From the NCBI GenBank assembly GCA_964017185.1, contig OZ024875.1, forward strand, positions 44,164,486 through 44,228,485: DNA of 64,000 bases, in the 5' to 3' direction. Source of the DNA: Rugalucina vietnamica. Lineage: Eukaryota; Mollusca; Bivalvia; Lucinida; Lucinidae. The translations under genes and the position numbers were made by a program. Shown here piece by piece: positions 32,801 through 48,391 of the stretch (position 1 is the first letter of the stretch; each line of letters starts with the position of its first letter). The notes under the pieces are model-generated. The model was not told where the DNA came from, did not search any database, and saw only the letters and a program-made list of their open reading frames with translations.

Positions 32801-35800
32801 CTGGTTTTACAGGACAGATTTGCGTTAATCTTAATGTGAAATCCATTTAAAACGGCTTCCCACAAGTCAATTAAAAAAATTGGTATTCAACTCTGTTGTA
32901 CTGACCGTCATCCTCGTCAGTAGTTTCTTCTGTCTCAGGTTTAGTAACAACCATTGAAGTCAGCGGTGTCACAAAATTGTACTGTAATAAAATGAAGCAA
33001 AACCACTGATAGTCGCTCAGCTGAAACTGATTTTGGAAAATAAAATTACCTCATCGTTCGGAATTTGATGAATTTGGTCTCAAATTAAAGATAATTGATT
33101 GTACTTTCAAAATCCGGTTGTCGTAGTGTCAAAAAAGTGTAGCGTCATAATTATCAGAAAAAGGGGAGATAACTCTGTATTTAGAAAAATTAAAAATTGC
33201 CCGTTGGGATGGAAAAATGTAAAAATATTTTTATTCGATTTCGGTTTTGAGCCTTTGATTATATTTTCGTATTGTACATTGATATGTCGACACATTGTGG
33301 TTGTTTAGATTTTTTGTGTTTTTTAACACACGCTTTAACGGCCGGTAACGTACGTAACACGGTAGAAATTTTGATTTTGACGCCTTGCGTTTTTTATACA
33401 GAGTACAGTATTTTAGATATACCAATAATTTTATATCTGTGTAATGTTCAGTTAATGGGCAGTGTGTAGACATTTCCATTTTTCGCTATTGCATCTCTCC
33501 ATGTTGTCAGTACGCTTTTAAAAACCCAACCCATTCCTGAAAAGTAACGTTTTTTCGACATTAAATCGCCATTCGATAGAGAATGACTTAAAGATTCACG
33601 TGTATATCTTTCGAATTACCACGAGAAAATTGATAAACTTGATAGAATTTTTGTTTCCAGTTTAAAGGGGAATAAATGATAAAATAGGCTTCTTGGTGTA
33701 TATGGTCACGTAGACTACGTGCTTGCAGACAAATATAAACACAATTAGTAAATACAGTATAAATTCAGCATTCCCTATAAAGGCGTTATGCTGATCCGGG
33801 GTTCAATTTGAAACATTACCTTATCGTTCGGATGGGGAAGTTTAGTCTAAAATGAAATATGGGTGTCGCCTGGAATATTTGGTTGTCAGTTTGCGCCCCA
33901 AAACATCATAGCGTAATTTGACAAATATGGGCACACATCTCTTTCTCAAGCGTATTCATTTTTGGTGCATGGTTACAAAACCAATTTGAAACCGATTCGT
34001 AAATTGGCTTTTCTTCCCAATTCTTCCCGACTCAATAACTATATACTCATATAGAAATATGTATAGAGCTTCAAGGTGAATTCTGAGATGTTACATATGT
34101 TACTTTATAAAAAGGACTTGGGTCGGCCGATAAAAACAGTTTAAAGTTTTTACAATTTGCGTTTTTTTTATTTGTTCTAGTATTCATGTTATTCATATCA
34201 AAATACAGTTGTATCGGTTACATAATAGATTTAATGGAAACACTTCAAACAAAATATTACGAATCTATATTTGACATATATTTCATAATTTGTCGTTAAA
34301 CACTTCGACCCCTATTGAAAAGCTGGAAGATTTAAAGTCGCCCTTCAACCATTTTGCACAAATAAGAGCTATTTTTAATATCTTTCGTCTTGGTAAAACT
34401 GGGACAATTCTCTTATTTTACGTACAACGTTTAAATAATTTCAAGAAAGAGGTTTCCTAGAGAAATAACGTATTTCAGTAAGAGCTACGCCATGTAACAT
34501 ACGTAACATTTCTTAATTTTGAACATCAATGCATGCATTGAACATACAGTACCCAATAGGATGCGTCTACTTAGCAAGAATCTTAAACTGTTACTAAATA
34601 TATCATATCGATTTATCAGGAAATTTTATTGTTTTAACTAAAACCACGTGTAACACTGAATTTGATTTAAGCAGAATGGGTAAACGGGATCAACCTTGCT
34701 TACATCATACACACATGCGAATAATCAAAGAACATGTTGCTTGCAAAGATATCGGTTTGAGATATATTATATAACGTTTAAGGAATAATGACTTAATGGT
34801 AGAGTGTATTTAATTTGATAAAACCGAATAATTGCATCGATTTCTCGGCATTTTGTACTTACTAAATTGAAAAACTTACTAAATTGAAAATGTGACGCGC
34901 GTAACACCATAAAGTAATATGACAAATACAAAGCATAACATGACATGAAATAAACAGCAAAAGAAAGAAAGAGGGAAAGAATGAAAGAAAGAATTTGAAA
35001 AAGAGGGAAAAACACGTTATCGAATTTTATTTAAAGGTAAATTGTACGCATATACAATATACATGTACTCTGGGTGTTATCAAGATCTACTTTGCACCCC
35101 AGGATAATTGCTCATGGGTGCAAATTTGTTATTCTGAATACAAAATAGATATCAAAGATACTTCAAGTTAGTTTCTTATATCAAGTTAAGAATGAGTAAT
35201 GCTGCCATGTTATAGACACCATCAATTAACAATTTATTTGCTTTTTAAATGTTGTAAACATATAATAAAGAATTTCATAATTGTCTCACTACGTTTTTTC
35301 CCCTTAAAACACTGTGGTCCCTTATGTATTGGACCAAAGCCGTCACTTCATATGCCAAGATAGTTCATTTTATATGAAAAGAAAGAATTAAATGATACAA
35401 TGATACTTGAAGTAATAAAGTTATCCAAATTTGCGATCTCGTATCATGGTATATAATATTAGCCTTGATAATAATTATCAAGGGAATGAGTTTCCTTCTT
35501 AGCATACTAAAACTTTCAGGAAACATGAAAGGTAGTTTTTCGGTTTCCGTTTGCCTACTTTTACCTTTCTGTGTATCATGAGAGTATCACAATTGGAACG
35601 AATTCCTGTTTGTATTTTTTTTCACAAAGATTCTTTGTTACAAGCTATTATACCAGCAGGTGTTTTGCTATTAAATGTTTTACATACAATGTATGTTGTG
35701 TTGCAAAATTATGAAATTCTGCTTTATCAAAAGCAACTTTGTCATATTCATTTAAAGGGAAATGCAGTAAGTATCATTTTATTTGTAAGCGTTAAGGAGA

Positions 35801-38800
35801 GGTTCAGTAATGTGATTTGTGTGAAAAATGACTTACAACACATACGGCTTTTCCTTATTCTTTAAATCGGTTGCTAATTCTTCTATCCCGGCACTCCAAT
35901 GCATTTCTATAACGTTGTAGCTTTACTTAAAATTACATAACAATATAAAACACAGATAAAATACCTGCTCAATTTCATCAAAGTCAATAAAATATGAATC
36001 CTTATTCAATAGCACCATTTAATAAAAATAAGCTTCTGTATTATTATTGTGTAACATACGTAACATAATTTAGTAATTTGTTTGTACAATTTAACATACA
36101 AGTTTGCTTAATCATTTCGAGAACTTAAGGAGCGTATTTAATGTAAAAGAAGCCATTCTTACAGAGAGACGACAATTTCATCCCATCACTTTATAGTAAG
36201 TGTTACACGTTAGTAATGTCGCTGATATGATTTCAATACTGCTTGTTTCACATATAACTGTTCGTTACCTTCACTATATCTACAGTAAATTGACTAAAAT
36301 CAAAGTTATTAAGAGGTTAACGTCAGTGGATTGGAAACATTCGTTCCCAAAGTGGCTTCTCTTATTTTATAATCAATTTTAAGGTTCTATTGATATGCTA
36401 TAAAACATGTATGTGTAAACAATTAACAGTGCAAGGTTATCTACGATACGCATTGGAATATTATATAATAAGTAAACATCTATTAAGTAAACATCTCTTA
36501 TTAAGTAAACATCTCTTTGAATGTACGTTTTGAAATAATTTCATGTTTTCGCTATCATGGTAACAGCGTGGGCTCAGATTCAGATTAGTAATATATCAAA
36601 CTATGACCATATCCGTATCTCTAGATGCTGATTAGGCCCTGCCATGCCAGTTGGAAATAATTGTGTACAGTAAATCATTGCTATCATTCTTGATAAAAAC
36701 GAAACAATAACTGCATACAGTAAACCTGAGACTGAAACAATGAATCTTATATTTGGAAAGGGCACATGAATACACTTGATTCTAAATATTTTAAATAACT
36801 CCAATGACTCCCCACAGTGAAGAAAGTAAATAAAATGTAACATATCGTGTTTTGTGTGTAACGTATGTAACACAAATTAAAATGCTGCCTCAGGACATAT
36901 CGGTTTCACTGAACTCCAAAATAGAACCAAATTACAAAGAAAAAGAAACTATAGAACTAAGAATAAAATGTAGGCTTTATAGACATACTCTTATTTGGGT
37001 CTAAACTTCTATGTTAGGCTCTACAAGTCTTCAAACCACTATGCTACAAAATAGTGTAGAGGAAAATACAAACGACGACGACAACAGCAACAACGACAGA
37101 TTGCATTTAAATCAAAATTTATATATTTATATATCAAAATTTATAGACTGTATATTTTGGTAAACGGAAACTGCATTAAATGATTGAACAGACCTTAAAC
37201 TTACCTTGATCCTGAAATTAAACTGTATGCAATGCTTAACTGTTTTATAAATGCGAATGTAGTTTACGTAACCATTTGAATAAGACTACTTTGTACTTTA
37301 CACTTCAGTTTTTTTTATCTCCCCGCCGCGGTCGCGGACCGTGTTCCGAACTTTCTGATCTGGTAAAGGCCAACATTTTTATTTAATAACTTTCTAGAGT
37401 GGCGAAGTATCCATTTCTACACAGAAAGCGGTATAATTCAAGAATGTGGTAGGTGATTTAACAATGGCTAACGATATAGAAAAGATCATTGGTAAAGTAA
37501 ATTATTCATTGCAAAGGCTTATAAACAGCATTTTCATGTACATTTTATTTTAGTGCGCTATGAAATATTTTATCGTATAGAGAAATCGCATCGTATGGCG
37601 CCAATTCAGTGTATAATAATGTGTTACGTATGTTACGCTTCGTTATGGCAGTAGCGTAAGTTCTTAAAATGTTTAAACCAATTACAATGTGCAGACAAAT
37701 GATTGTATGATGAAACAAATTTAACACAGTGATCAAAATTGAAAAGAATAAATGATATTTCAACCTTCAAATATTCCAACGTTTTATTTAGGATAAGGTA
37801 TCTATCTGCCCTGTCCTGGTTTAGTGCTACACCTTTTTTCGAAGAACAACCACTTTTCTTTAATTTATGACGAAATGTCTCCTTCTGGACGATAAGGTAT
37901 AGTTTCGTTTCAAAATCATGTTCATGTATGGTCCTATCTATGGGGGCCCGAATTTTTAGCGTTTTGTCTTCTGTATGCATACATGTAGTCTACGTGACCA
38001 TATACATTTTGAAGCCTATTTCATTATTCATTTCTCCAAAAATGTTAAAAAGAATTTGATTTGAGCCAGTATGTCCATTCCTCGTAGTAAATTAAAAGAC
38101 ATACATGTTTATCCATAAGTTTTTCTCTACCGAATGAGAAATTTAACTTCGTACAACGGCATTTTTCAAGAATGTGTGGGTCACTTTAAAACGCACTAAC
38201 AAGGTTTAGAGATGTTCTAGCGAAAATATGAGAACATTTACGTGCTTCCCACTGACTGAGCCTTATATAGATAGAATATCATTGGTATACCTAAAATACT
38301 GTACTTTGTATAAAAAATGCAAGACGTCAAAATCAAAATATTTGAAGGTTACATACGTAACCGGCCGTTAAAGAGTCATTAAAAATCACAAACATTTTAA
38401 ATCAACCACATTATGTCGACAAATTATTGTACAATACGAAAATATAATCAAAGGCTCGAACCCGAAATCGAATAAATATATTTTTGACGTCTTCGTATCC
38501 CCATGGGCAATTCTTAATTTTAACGAATACCGAGTTATCTCCCCTTTTTCTGATATGACGCTACACTATTTTTACACTACGGCAACCGGATTCTGAAAGA
38601 ACAAACAATTATCTTTAATTTGAGACCAAATTCATCCTTCCGAACGATGAGGTAATTCTATTTGCGTTTAGGGCTTGCTTGAATTTCAGCTGAGCGGCTA
38701 TGACGCCAGAAATATACACATGGAAATAAGTTAGGGAACACTTTTAGCCCTTGGGGAAAGTTTGAAAAAATCCATTTTACTTTTTTCTGGCGATACTGAA

Positions 38801-40663
38801 ATTTTTATCACATATATTTCATACCTTGGCCTAGCTACAGACCAATTTATGGAAATTCACAACATTTTGTCTATGTGCTACGGAGGATACAATATGCCAT
38901 ATGTGTAAAACTCTACTTTTACTGAATACAAGTTTGCCTTTTTGCATCTGCACTCCGCAAAACTCAAATTTTGAAAGCAAAACAGGAATAAAATGTTGAA
39001 TCTGATCGTTCTGAATGAATAAACGACTTTGGACCTAAAACCTCATGCTTCATCTCCAAACCAACTAATTATACAAAAGCTACAGTTTGCTTTGATTTCT
39101 GTGGAAAGCAAAATTCTCGGATATTTTGCAAATAAAGCTGTAAAAGAATAATTCCGCTAGGACACTATAACCAGAATGTGCATGTTTAGATTTCTAAAGG
39201 GTCATATCGAATATCTGGCCCAACATTTACAACCTACAAAATGTATACCCAAAGAACAAACCGTGATCATGAAACCTACCCACGGAAAAGTATGGACCTA
39301 CATGTACCGCCGACAGACAGTCAGAAAATAAAAAAAATATGATCAAAGTTCAACAAGCAATGTCTCAGCTTTATGCTTACGAAAAATTACGACAATGTGA
39401 GTTCAAATAATGAAGTTATCGCAAAGACTAGCAGTGCGTTTCTTAAATTTAGCAAACATTTTCTGAATCAAAGATGGCCGCTCTCCGCCGCAGTTTATGT
39501 TTGATGCTAACCATTTTTACGTAGAAGCAACTTTGGATACTTCAGATTCTGACAAGTTGTCAAAACATTCTTCGTAAGTTTTACAAAGAAGAATATATAC
39601 AGTCCAACGTTGGTAGTCACATTATTACAGGTGTTCCCTAACTTATTTCCATGTGTATACAAGCAATGAGACTGTATGTTTTTTCACTAGTTCCCTTTAA
39701 ATCGGCCTTAGCGAGTAATCTCTACCCCGAAAACGTGATTTGCAAGTAATTTAAGTTACAAACATTATTTGTTGAAAATGTAGATCTATCTACTGAAAAC
39801 ACTAGTGATCCCTTTTGAGGGAAGATGGGGTGTGTAGTATGATTGTAAAGAAGCGGTGACGCAGGTACATGACGAAGTGGGTAACATTTCGGGGGCAGGT
39901 ATAATTTAACAGACCTCACAGTGTCGAGAAACAGAGAACGTTTAAATGAGCGGGTTTCGAAGATAACGTGAACGAAGCAGTGCGTAGGGCGGAAACATTT
40001 TACTACATGGATGACTTGATGGTACCTTAAGTGATAGTTCTAGTGCGCGCGCTTTCATTTCCTCTACAGCGGTTGTGTTGTCTGAGAGTTCTATTTTATC
40101 CAACATCTGTTGTATGGTAAGATAAGCCCATGTCTTTTCTGCAAGATAGAATGTCGTCAACTTGAAAATTATATAGATCTAAGCTTCATCAGTCACCAGG
40201 ACCGATTAGTTCTTCATTGCTGAAGCTGTTACATGTATGTGGTAGTGTTACAGTAGATCTATATAAAGTATAGACTAAACACAGACATTCCACATTACTG
40301 TAAATAACAAAGTGCATACTATGATTCATACTTTCTTACCAGTAATTTCAGCAAAATCTGTGGGCTGTGTCTGTCCCTCGACGTCAGAAAATTCACCACC
40401 TACGTCATCAGCTGACATAGACAACACAAGGTTCCCGCCAAAACTGTTGCCTAGGATTTCCAAGTTAAGATGACGAGTCTTATTGTCTTCCAGTTTCCCG
40501 GCAACGACCAACTCGGAGCCTTGGGGGTGAAAATTGTAGAATGGTTACGCAAGAAAGAAACTCCACACATCATGTAATGGATAAGCTATTGCAATTGTGG
40601 AAAGCCTCTCCTTTTGATTATTTTACTGCTTCCAAACAAGTAATAACGATCATGGTTTACGGT

Positions 40664-40710
<47 letters not shown>

Positions 40711-43700
40711 GTTGCATTTATTTTGTGTTTTGTTTAGTAAGCATATGTCGCTCGGTTTATCATTGTAACAAACTGCATTGATTGGGCAGGACTTACATGT
40801 ATGCAAATTTAAAGTTCGATTCAGGGAATCATTATTTATGGCTGTTTTACAATAAACTAACCTTTATAATAATTCTTGTAATCCGATCTTGTCAGTGACT
40901 CTTCGTCGACTGAATCGTCGAGATATTTAATCTCGACATCTTTCAGTAAAGTGACGGCTAGCTCATCGTAGAAACCAGCAATCTGTAGAGACGCATCGGA
41001 ATCCTCGTAGATTTTCCGCGCAAACCCGTCGTTTTCGTCCGACAGTTTCTGGACGAGATTCCAGTCGGCGTCTCGACCAAAGGCGAGAGAGAACATCGGG
41101 ATACGGATCTCGTTTTTCTTGTGTACGGACGCTAGAATATCCTCTGTTCCTGATACCCCTGTTGAAAGAGTTACTGAATAGTTTGATATGCCGGCTGAGG
41201 AAATTCAATACATTTATCCACTTATCAGGTGAAATGGTTAATTTGTTTATTTGTTTGATTTGTGGCTTAACGTCCCAGTCAACAACAATGGTCATGTCGG
41301 GACGTTGCACCCATTTGTATGTGGGACTTTTACCCAACATTTGGATGTCATGACAAAACCACCAAAGCAAACAACTATTAAAGACTATATATAATACTGT
41401 TTGACTTGAGCAGTGGCGTATCCGGAAATTTTAGAAGGGGAGGGGGAAGGGTCAAATCCACTAAAGGGGGTCGTTTTTTGCATTTCACCTGGATTTTCAT
41501 AAATTTGCCAATGAACCTGAAAGAGGGGGGGGGTTCAAGCGAACCCCCCGATGCTTGAACCTCCCGACTCCCTCTTAATCTGCCAAAGTGACTGTTAACC
41601 AGTTTTCAAGGGTAGGTCCAGCGGTTAACCTGTTATCAGCTGGTCAGGTACACATGTTGTAGGTAATGATAATTGCCTTGGGCACAGGCATCTCATTTGT
41701 ATCGACTACCCTGTTGAAAGTTGCAACATTTTAGTAATTCCCTTTGGCTCCATGATGCCAAATCTAAAGGGTCACTGACGAGTCTTTAGTAGTCGAAACC
41801 GCGGTATGGCCAATCCCCTTTCTTATTAATGTATTCACTGCTCTTAAAGGATCTCAGTTTTAATTTTTATCATCTATTTCTCAATGCCCCAATAGGTGTG
41901 AGAACGATTCCTACTTTAGTAGATGAAGTTAAATATATGTGATAATAACGATTCGATGTCATCGTCAAACGTGGACTAAGGAACAAATGCAATAAGAATA
42001 CAAAAGGTTCACTAACATATATGTATTTCTATATAATTGCACTCAAGAACAACACCGGAGAGAAACGTCAATGATAAAGATCTTTTCGCGGAGTTAGTCA
42101 TGATCATGTACAATGAACTTACCAGAATTTGCTTGCCCGTCAGTGAGGAAAACCAGCGCTAGCGAGCGCTTGGAATCATGGGTCTGAGTAAGATGCTGTA
42201 TACCATTTATCAGGGCTGAATGAACATCCGTTCCTGGAGAATTTAAATAAAACGCACATCAGTTCATGTACGTAAATGCTGATGAATAAATCAACGAAAA
42301 CAATTCATTATAAAAGTGCATGTATGTTGGTTTCCACGATTAGTAGATAAATGACACAGGGTGTGAAGCAATAAAAATATTATAAAATTGAGGCTCAAAT
42401 GCACAGATTAACACCAAGTGGTAAACGTATTTTGATTATTTACAAAACCAGCAGAAATATTGATTCGAAACTTCAACGTTCCATTTACAGTCCTAACAAA
42501 ATAGCAGTGGTGAATAGCAAAATGTTCAACTGTACGATGCGACCTATACGAACATGCATCTTATGTTAATCATGGCCCTTACCGCCTGTAGCGGATATCG
42601 AGTCGACAAAGTCCAATGCCTTCTGAAGATTCTCCGGCGTGACATACTTCAGCTTCTTTTTGAACCAACGCTTGTCTGATCCACCTGAACTGAACGTCAT
42701 AATATTGAATCTCTCACCTGCCAAAAAATGCCAGTACTAAAGCTAGTCACACAATTTTGTTATTAGTTATTGTGTATTTATATATTACACATGTATATGA
42801 AATTTCGTAATCAATTAACCAAACAGGTTGATAGCCTCCATTTAGACATTTTAGATCATATATCGTCGATGAACCACGAAGCCTCCAGAGATTTTGAGGC
42901 CTTGAAAAGGCAATTCAATTTCAGTACTCGATGATAAATGCATGGAAAAGGATTCTGTCGATGAAATACACTATTGAATTAAACCTAAACTAACTCTTGA
43001 GCATTAATCATTTTCTTCATTTTTTTTTATTCAAGTTTTATATTTTCTAGTAGTCTGTACAAGATACAAAAATGTTAAAAGGCAGTTAATTTTTCGGATG
43101 TTAGAAATGAATATTTACAAATAATTTCATTTGGATGAAGTGAAATGTCAAACCTTTGAAATAGTATGGATCTGCATTCAAATATAAGTTAAAAGCATTT
43201 CGCATGTCTAAGGAAAGACACAATTTTACCCTCTAAAAGATCAGCAAGTATTTTTCGTAACGCCTCTTTAACTTGATCCATTTTCCGGCCTCCCATTGAC
43301 CCGCTGGCGTCGATAATAAAAATGACGTCCCTTGGTAAACGGTCCTGCACCTTGGGTGCAAAGAAATGAACAAAATATCCATTGACGACCTGAAACAAAA
43401 CAAAATGAATTAAAATTACTATATCACAACACTGATAAAATCAGGCATGCGTTCCATTACGAAAACTTGCCCATGCAATAAACAGAGATTTTTTTTAGCT
43501 TTAAAAATTGAAAATTTTCAGCTGAAAAATTTTGATTTTTTCTTATTTTTGCTCAAAACATAGATTGTGGGTACACGTTAGAACCGCCTCGCGGAGGCAG
43601 TTCTAACGAGTACCCATAATCTATGTTTAGGAGTAAAAATAAGAAAAATAGGTAAACCCCTGCAAACCCCAGTTTTACTATATAAAAGTGGGGTTCAAGG

Positions 43701-45313
43701 GGGTATACATTGCACGGACATAATTTCCTGATGCAGTAAACATTTTACCAGAGAATGTATGCCGCGCCACGACTTATCTTTTGAATAAGAGATCATTCTG
43801 TCCGACATGGCACAATTATATATGTATATGTCGCGGGACCAAAAAATTGTACTCCCGTGGAGGATGTCAAACTTTGATCGAATCAGCGAAGAGAGAAGTA
43901 CAGACAGAAGTTCTTTAATTAGTTTTTTTTCTGTATTAAATTATTGTCACTTTATCCCATTGTTGGTTTATTAACGTTTTCACTGTAAGTATCAATTGAC
44001 CAACGGTCAGTTAAAATTACCATTGACCGTTAATTCAATGGCAAAATTCCAGGATAAACAATTGCGAAAATCTCGTCTTAAATGAGCGATGCTAAAAATC
44101 GCGTCTGGTAAATTCGTGTAATAACGGGAATGAACAGTAAAGCTTAATAGTAAAGTCAATTGCGGGTCAAACCACAAATCGTGTTATATCCAAACCGTGT
44201 TGTAAACAAATCGTGTTATAACGAGGTTTATATGAATTCTCACCAGAACATCTCCGGCGTCCAGCTCTCTGTCGATATCGTACCGTACCACAAACTGTCC
44301 CGTCAGACCCTCATCAGAGTACTGTCGCTGCTCCTCAGGGCTGGGGAAATACTTGATGAATGCAGTTTGAGAGTCAGGCTGGGTGATAATAGCGACGCCG
44401 GCGTCCGTGTAGTCTGAAATAACATTGGCGCATTGGCAGATATTTTTTGTCAAATAAGAACATTAATTTACATGTAATGACTGAATATCAGACTTTGTGG
44501 TGCAATTAACGCGCATTTGTTAGCTTGTTGATGAAATTCAAAGTTCGAAACACTTCGGCTTCTATTTCCTAATATGTTTAAAATTACATGCAGCGTTGCA
44601 TTACACAATGAAAATTGAGCTCCGTACGCTCATTACTCGAAAAATGCGTTTACCAGACAGCGTGAAATTGCAGGTTGATTCGAGTCCTACAGTTTGCTTT
44701 CCCCCCAAATATATAGGAATTTTGTAAAAATACCTGACTTTTTTATGATTGTTTAAAAAAAAAAGAATACATACCTGTATAGACATCATTGTCAAGAACT
44801 CTCGTCATGGCGCCTATCTCGGTTATCTCCCTGGATTCTTTGACAGCGACCTCTATCTGCATATCATCCACCACCTGTCCGTGCGTATGAAGGTAGAGAA
44901 AAATAGTGTCCTTATTCACCTCTATTTATACCAATTTGATTGTTACGTATGTAGATAGACATGGTAGGCATTTACAGGACCATATGCATATTTGTATATA
45001 TGTTTAGGATTTTGCTAAAAAAGTACAAGTAGGCAAAGATCAGGAAAAGGCGCAATCAGAAAAAGACTCCCACTCCAAAAACCAAGGTGGGAAAAAACCA
45101 AACTAACAATCAGGTACTTATACCATGAAAACATTTCGTAAGCCGAATGAGCAGCTATTTTCCCAATAGGTGGCCACTCAGTTACCTTAACTTAACTAAA
45201 AATATGCAAACATACATAAGGCACCAACAGCACAAAAATATTTTAAACACCAAGACATAAAACAAAAAGAACCACCACATAACTATGTTATCCTTTTTAA
45301 AATTATTAAGACC

Positions 45314-45366
<53 letters not shown>

Positions 45367-48348
45367 TATCATCATCATCATCATCATATTATTATTATTA
45401 TTATCATTATCATTATTATTAGTATTATCATCATCATTATTATTATCATTATAATCATTATTATTATCATTACCTGTCCGGGGTTCACGTACACTGTGTG
45501 CTCATAGAAACCTTTATTCCTCTGCAGGAGCTCTTGGTACGTGAGGTTAAAGGTCACCTTGCCTTGTGCAGCGATGGTGATGTCAACCTTGAACCTATTC
45601 GCTTCACGGGGTCTGAAATCGTATTCAAGGTCATAAGAGATATATATGAGCCGCATCGTGAGAAAACGGGATTATTGCCTATGCGAAAACAAAGGCGCAG
45701 ATCAGCTTCGCGGTAACCGCGAAGCTGATCAGCGCCTTTGTTTTCGCTACACGGATAGTACAATTCCTCTTCTTCTTAAATCCGAAATTTCAAGCTTCTA
45801 GCTCTTTTCTGAGACTGTACAGCCCAGTTTGTGTCGGACCTGGTCGGAAATTTCGAAGACCGGTTTTCTCGCGTCGCGGCTCTAATTATGCTGGATACTT
45901 TTGAATAGTTCGTATTATTGTAATCATTTTCATGCCGTGATGACAATTTCATTTCTGATAGCATTTTTAACTTAACCCATATTTGACGAATGGATTTTCC
46001 CATCATTATCATTTGGGTGAGTCCACTTCAGTTCTTAGGGGCATCAGGTGTGATTTTTAGATTTTATTCAATTTTTCGATGAAAATTCTCTAAGCAAACA
46101 GAATAGCCCCAGATGGGACGCCGCGTTCTGCGGCGTCACATCTGGGGCTATTTTGTTTGCCTATGTCCCACAAAAGGGACGCCAGGCTTAAATGAGTTAA
46201 AAACAAGAAAGAAAAGAAAAAACAATGCTGACTTTTGCTTTCCAACCACATACTAGAAAGGATGTATGAACTATTAGACCCTCTTTGAGAAAACAAACAA
46301 GCAATCAAAAGCCTCAAACGAATAAGCTATTCCTCTCTTCAAAAATTATACGGTCATGTGTTTACTAAATATGGTTAAAATGAAGAAGGCAAAATAAAAA
46401 TCTATATAAGTATACTTTTTACTAATAAGCCCGGCGCTTTGTCCTCTCTTCTTTGCCCTCTGATATTGTTTTCTGGCTTGTTCCTTTTCTTTGACATTTC
46501 CCGGGTAAATAACACCGTCAATCTCCCTGCATCAGGAAAACATGTCCATGAAAAAAAAAACAAAAAAAAAACAAAAAAAAAAAAAAAAAAAAAAAAACAC
46601 TCAACCCCATTTTATGCAGTAAAACTGGGGTAAAGAGGGGTATATCTTTTTTTTTTTCTTATTTTTTATCCAAAACCTAGATTGTGGGTATTCTTTAGAA
46701 CCGCTTCGCTGAGAAGGTTCTAACGTGTACCCACAATCAATGTTTTGAACAATTATATTAAAATATCAAAATTTTACAAATGGAATTTTCAACTTCTACT
46801 GCTGAAAAACAAATCTCTGTATATTGCATGGGCAAGTTTACGTAATGGTATAAGGCATAGAAGTTCTCTGACTACACAATATGGAATGGTAGATACGATT
46901 TACACAATCATAGGGATAGTGTATTTTGACATTTTTTCTCAAAGCCTATATCCTGAATCTAGCGTAAATATTTGTAATAATTAGGTCCCTTCATTTTCAG
47001 AACTCTGACTCTGATTTGACTGAGCAAATGTTTAGTAAAATATCATTTTAATCATATTGAAAATCACCCGTAAAAATTACTCGTTTTTTCTATAAGGTGA
47101 AACCGCGTTTAGTAACGTATGAAAAACAAATCTGATTACATACACGTGTAAAACGTCAAGCCTTTAGCTCAGTATTCTGAAATCGTTGTGGTTTGGGATG
47201 AAGCCATTATTGAATTTCATAATTTGGCTGGAATTTACTTTTAACAGTCGTGAAAAATAGCAAATCTATAAATGAGCCGCCGCATGAGAAAACAAACAAT
47301 CTGCATAGGCGAAAACAAAGACGCAAATCAGCTTCGCAGTAACTGCGAAGCTGATCAGGGCCTTTGATTTCGCAACACAGATAGTACTATTCCCCTTCTT
47401 TCTAAATCTAAAATTTCCAGCCTCTAACCATCTTCTGTGACTGTACAGCCCGATTTGTGTCGGACCTGGTCGGAACCCAAATTGTTAGTTTTCTCATGCA
47501 TAGGCTCAAATATGATAAATGCGTGCAATGTCTTACATAGTGAAGTTAGAGATGAAGGCATCGTCCGGCAAGAAGACATCAAAGAGAGCATCAGCCGAGG
47601 TGTTGTGGGGGTTGGCCACACGGCTGGTGATCAGGGTCGTGCTGAACCGGTACTTCACGTCCGAACGAATATGGAGGGAGCGGATCTCGGGTTTCTGGAG
47701 GAGGAGACAGCTTCATTATTTTTTATATTACTAAAGGACTTTGAAAACGCCTCACTATACATCGATTATCACTTTGCTTAGAACTGGTTGAAATAAATCT
47801 GAAGTATAAAATACACATAATAGATAAACAATGTTTATTCATTAAGATTTGTTTGCTAATACTGTTTTCGTTTTTAAGTCTCCCCGTACATCATCTATAG
47901 TACAGATTATATTTTGCTTTCGGTCCTTCGAGATCAGCGAGGATATTCTGAGATATCAGAAAATTATTATCGGTTTAGATTCATTTTCTATCCAAGGTTT
48001 AATTAATTTTGGCCCCCATTTGGTTTTTACTAATCTTTGTATTGACTACGCTGTTGAAAATGGAAACTTACAGTAATTCTCTTTGGCTCCATGTTGCCAA
48101 ATCTATAAGGTTTAATTAATTTTGGCCCCCATTTGGTTTTTACTAGTCTTTGTATTGACTACGCTGTTGAAAATGGAAACTTACAGTAATTCTCTTTGGC
48201 TCCATGTTGCCAAATCTAATGGGTCACTGAAGAGGCTTAAGTAGCCGAAACCGCGGTATGACCCATCCCCTTTCTCACTAATATGTTCACTGCTCTTAAA
48301 GGATCTCTATTTTATTTTATTTTATTTTTTTTTTTTATTTTTTTTTTT

Positions 48349-48391
<43 letters not shown>

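Noticed and set aside
37633..37980. A 115-codon protein in the 5.7-kb element
   Set aside because: No family motif. Composition is like the surrounding AT-rich DNA, the frame has no counterpart in the matching inverted arm, and no splice or start context supports it.
45310..45472. A CRISPR-like array
   Set aside because: Simple trinucleotide repeat without spacers, in animal DNA.
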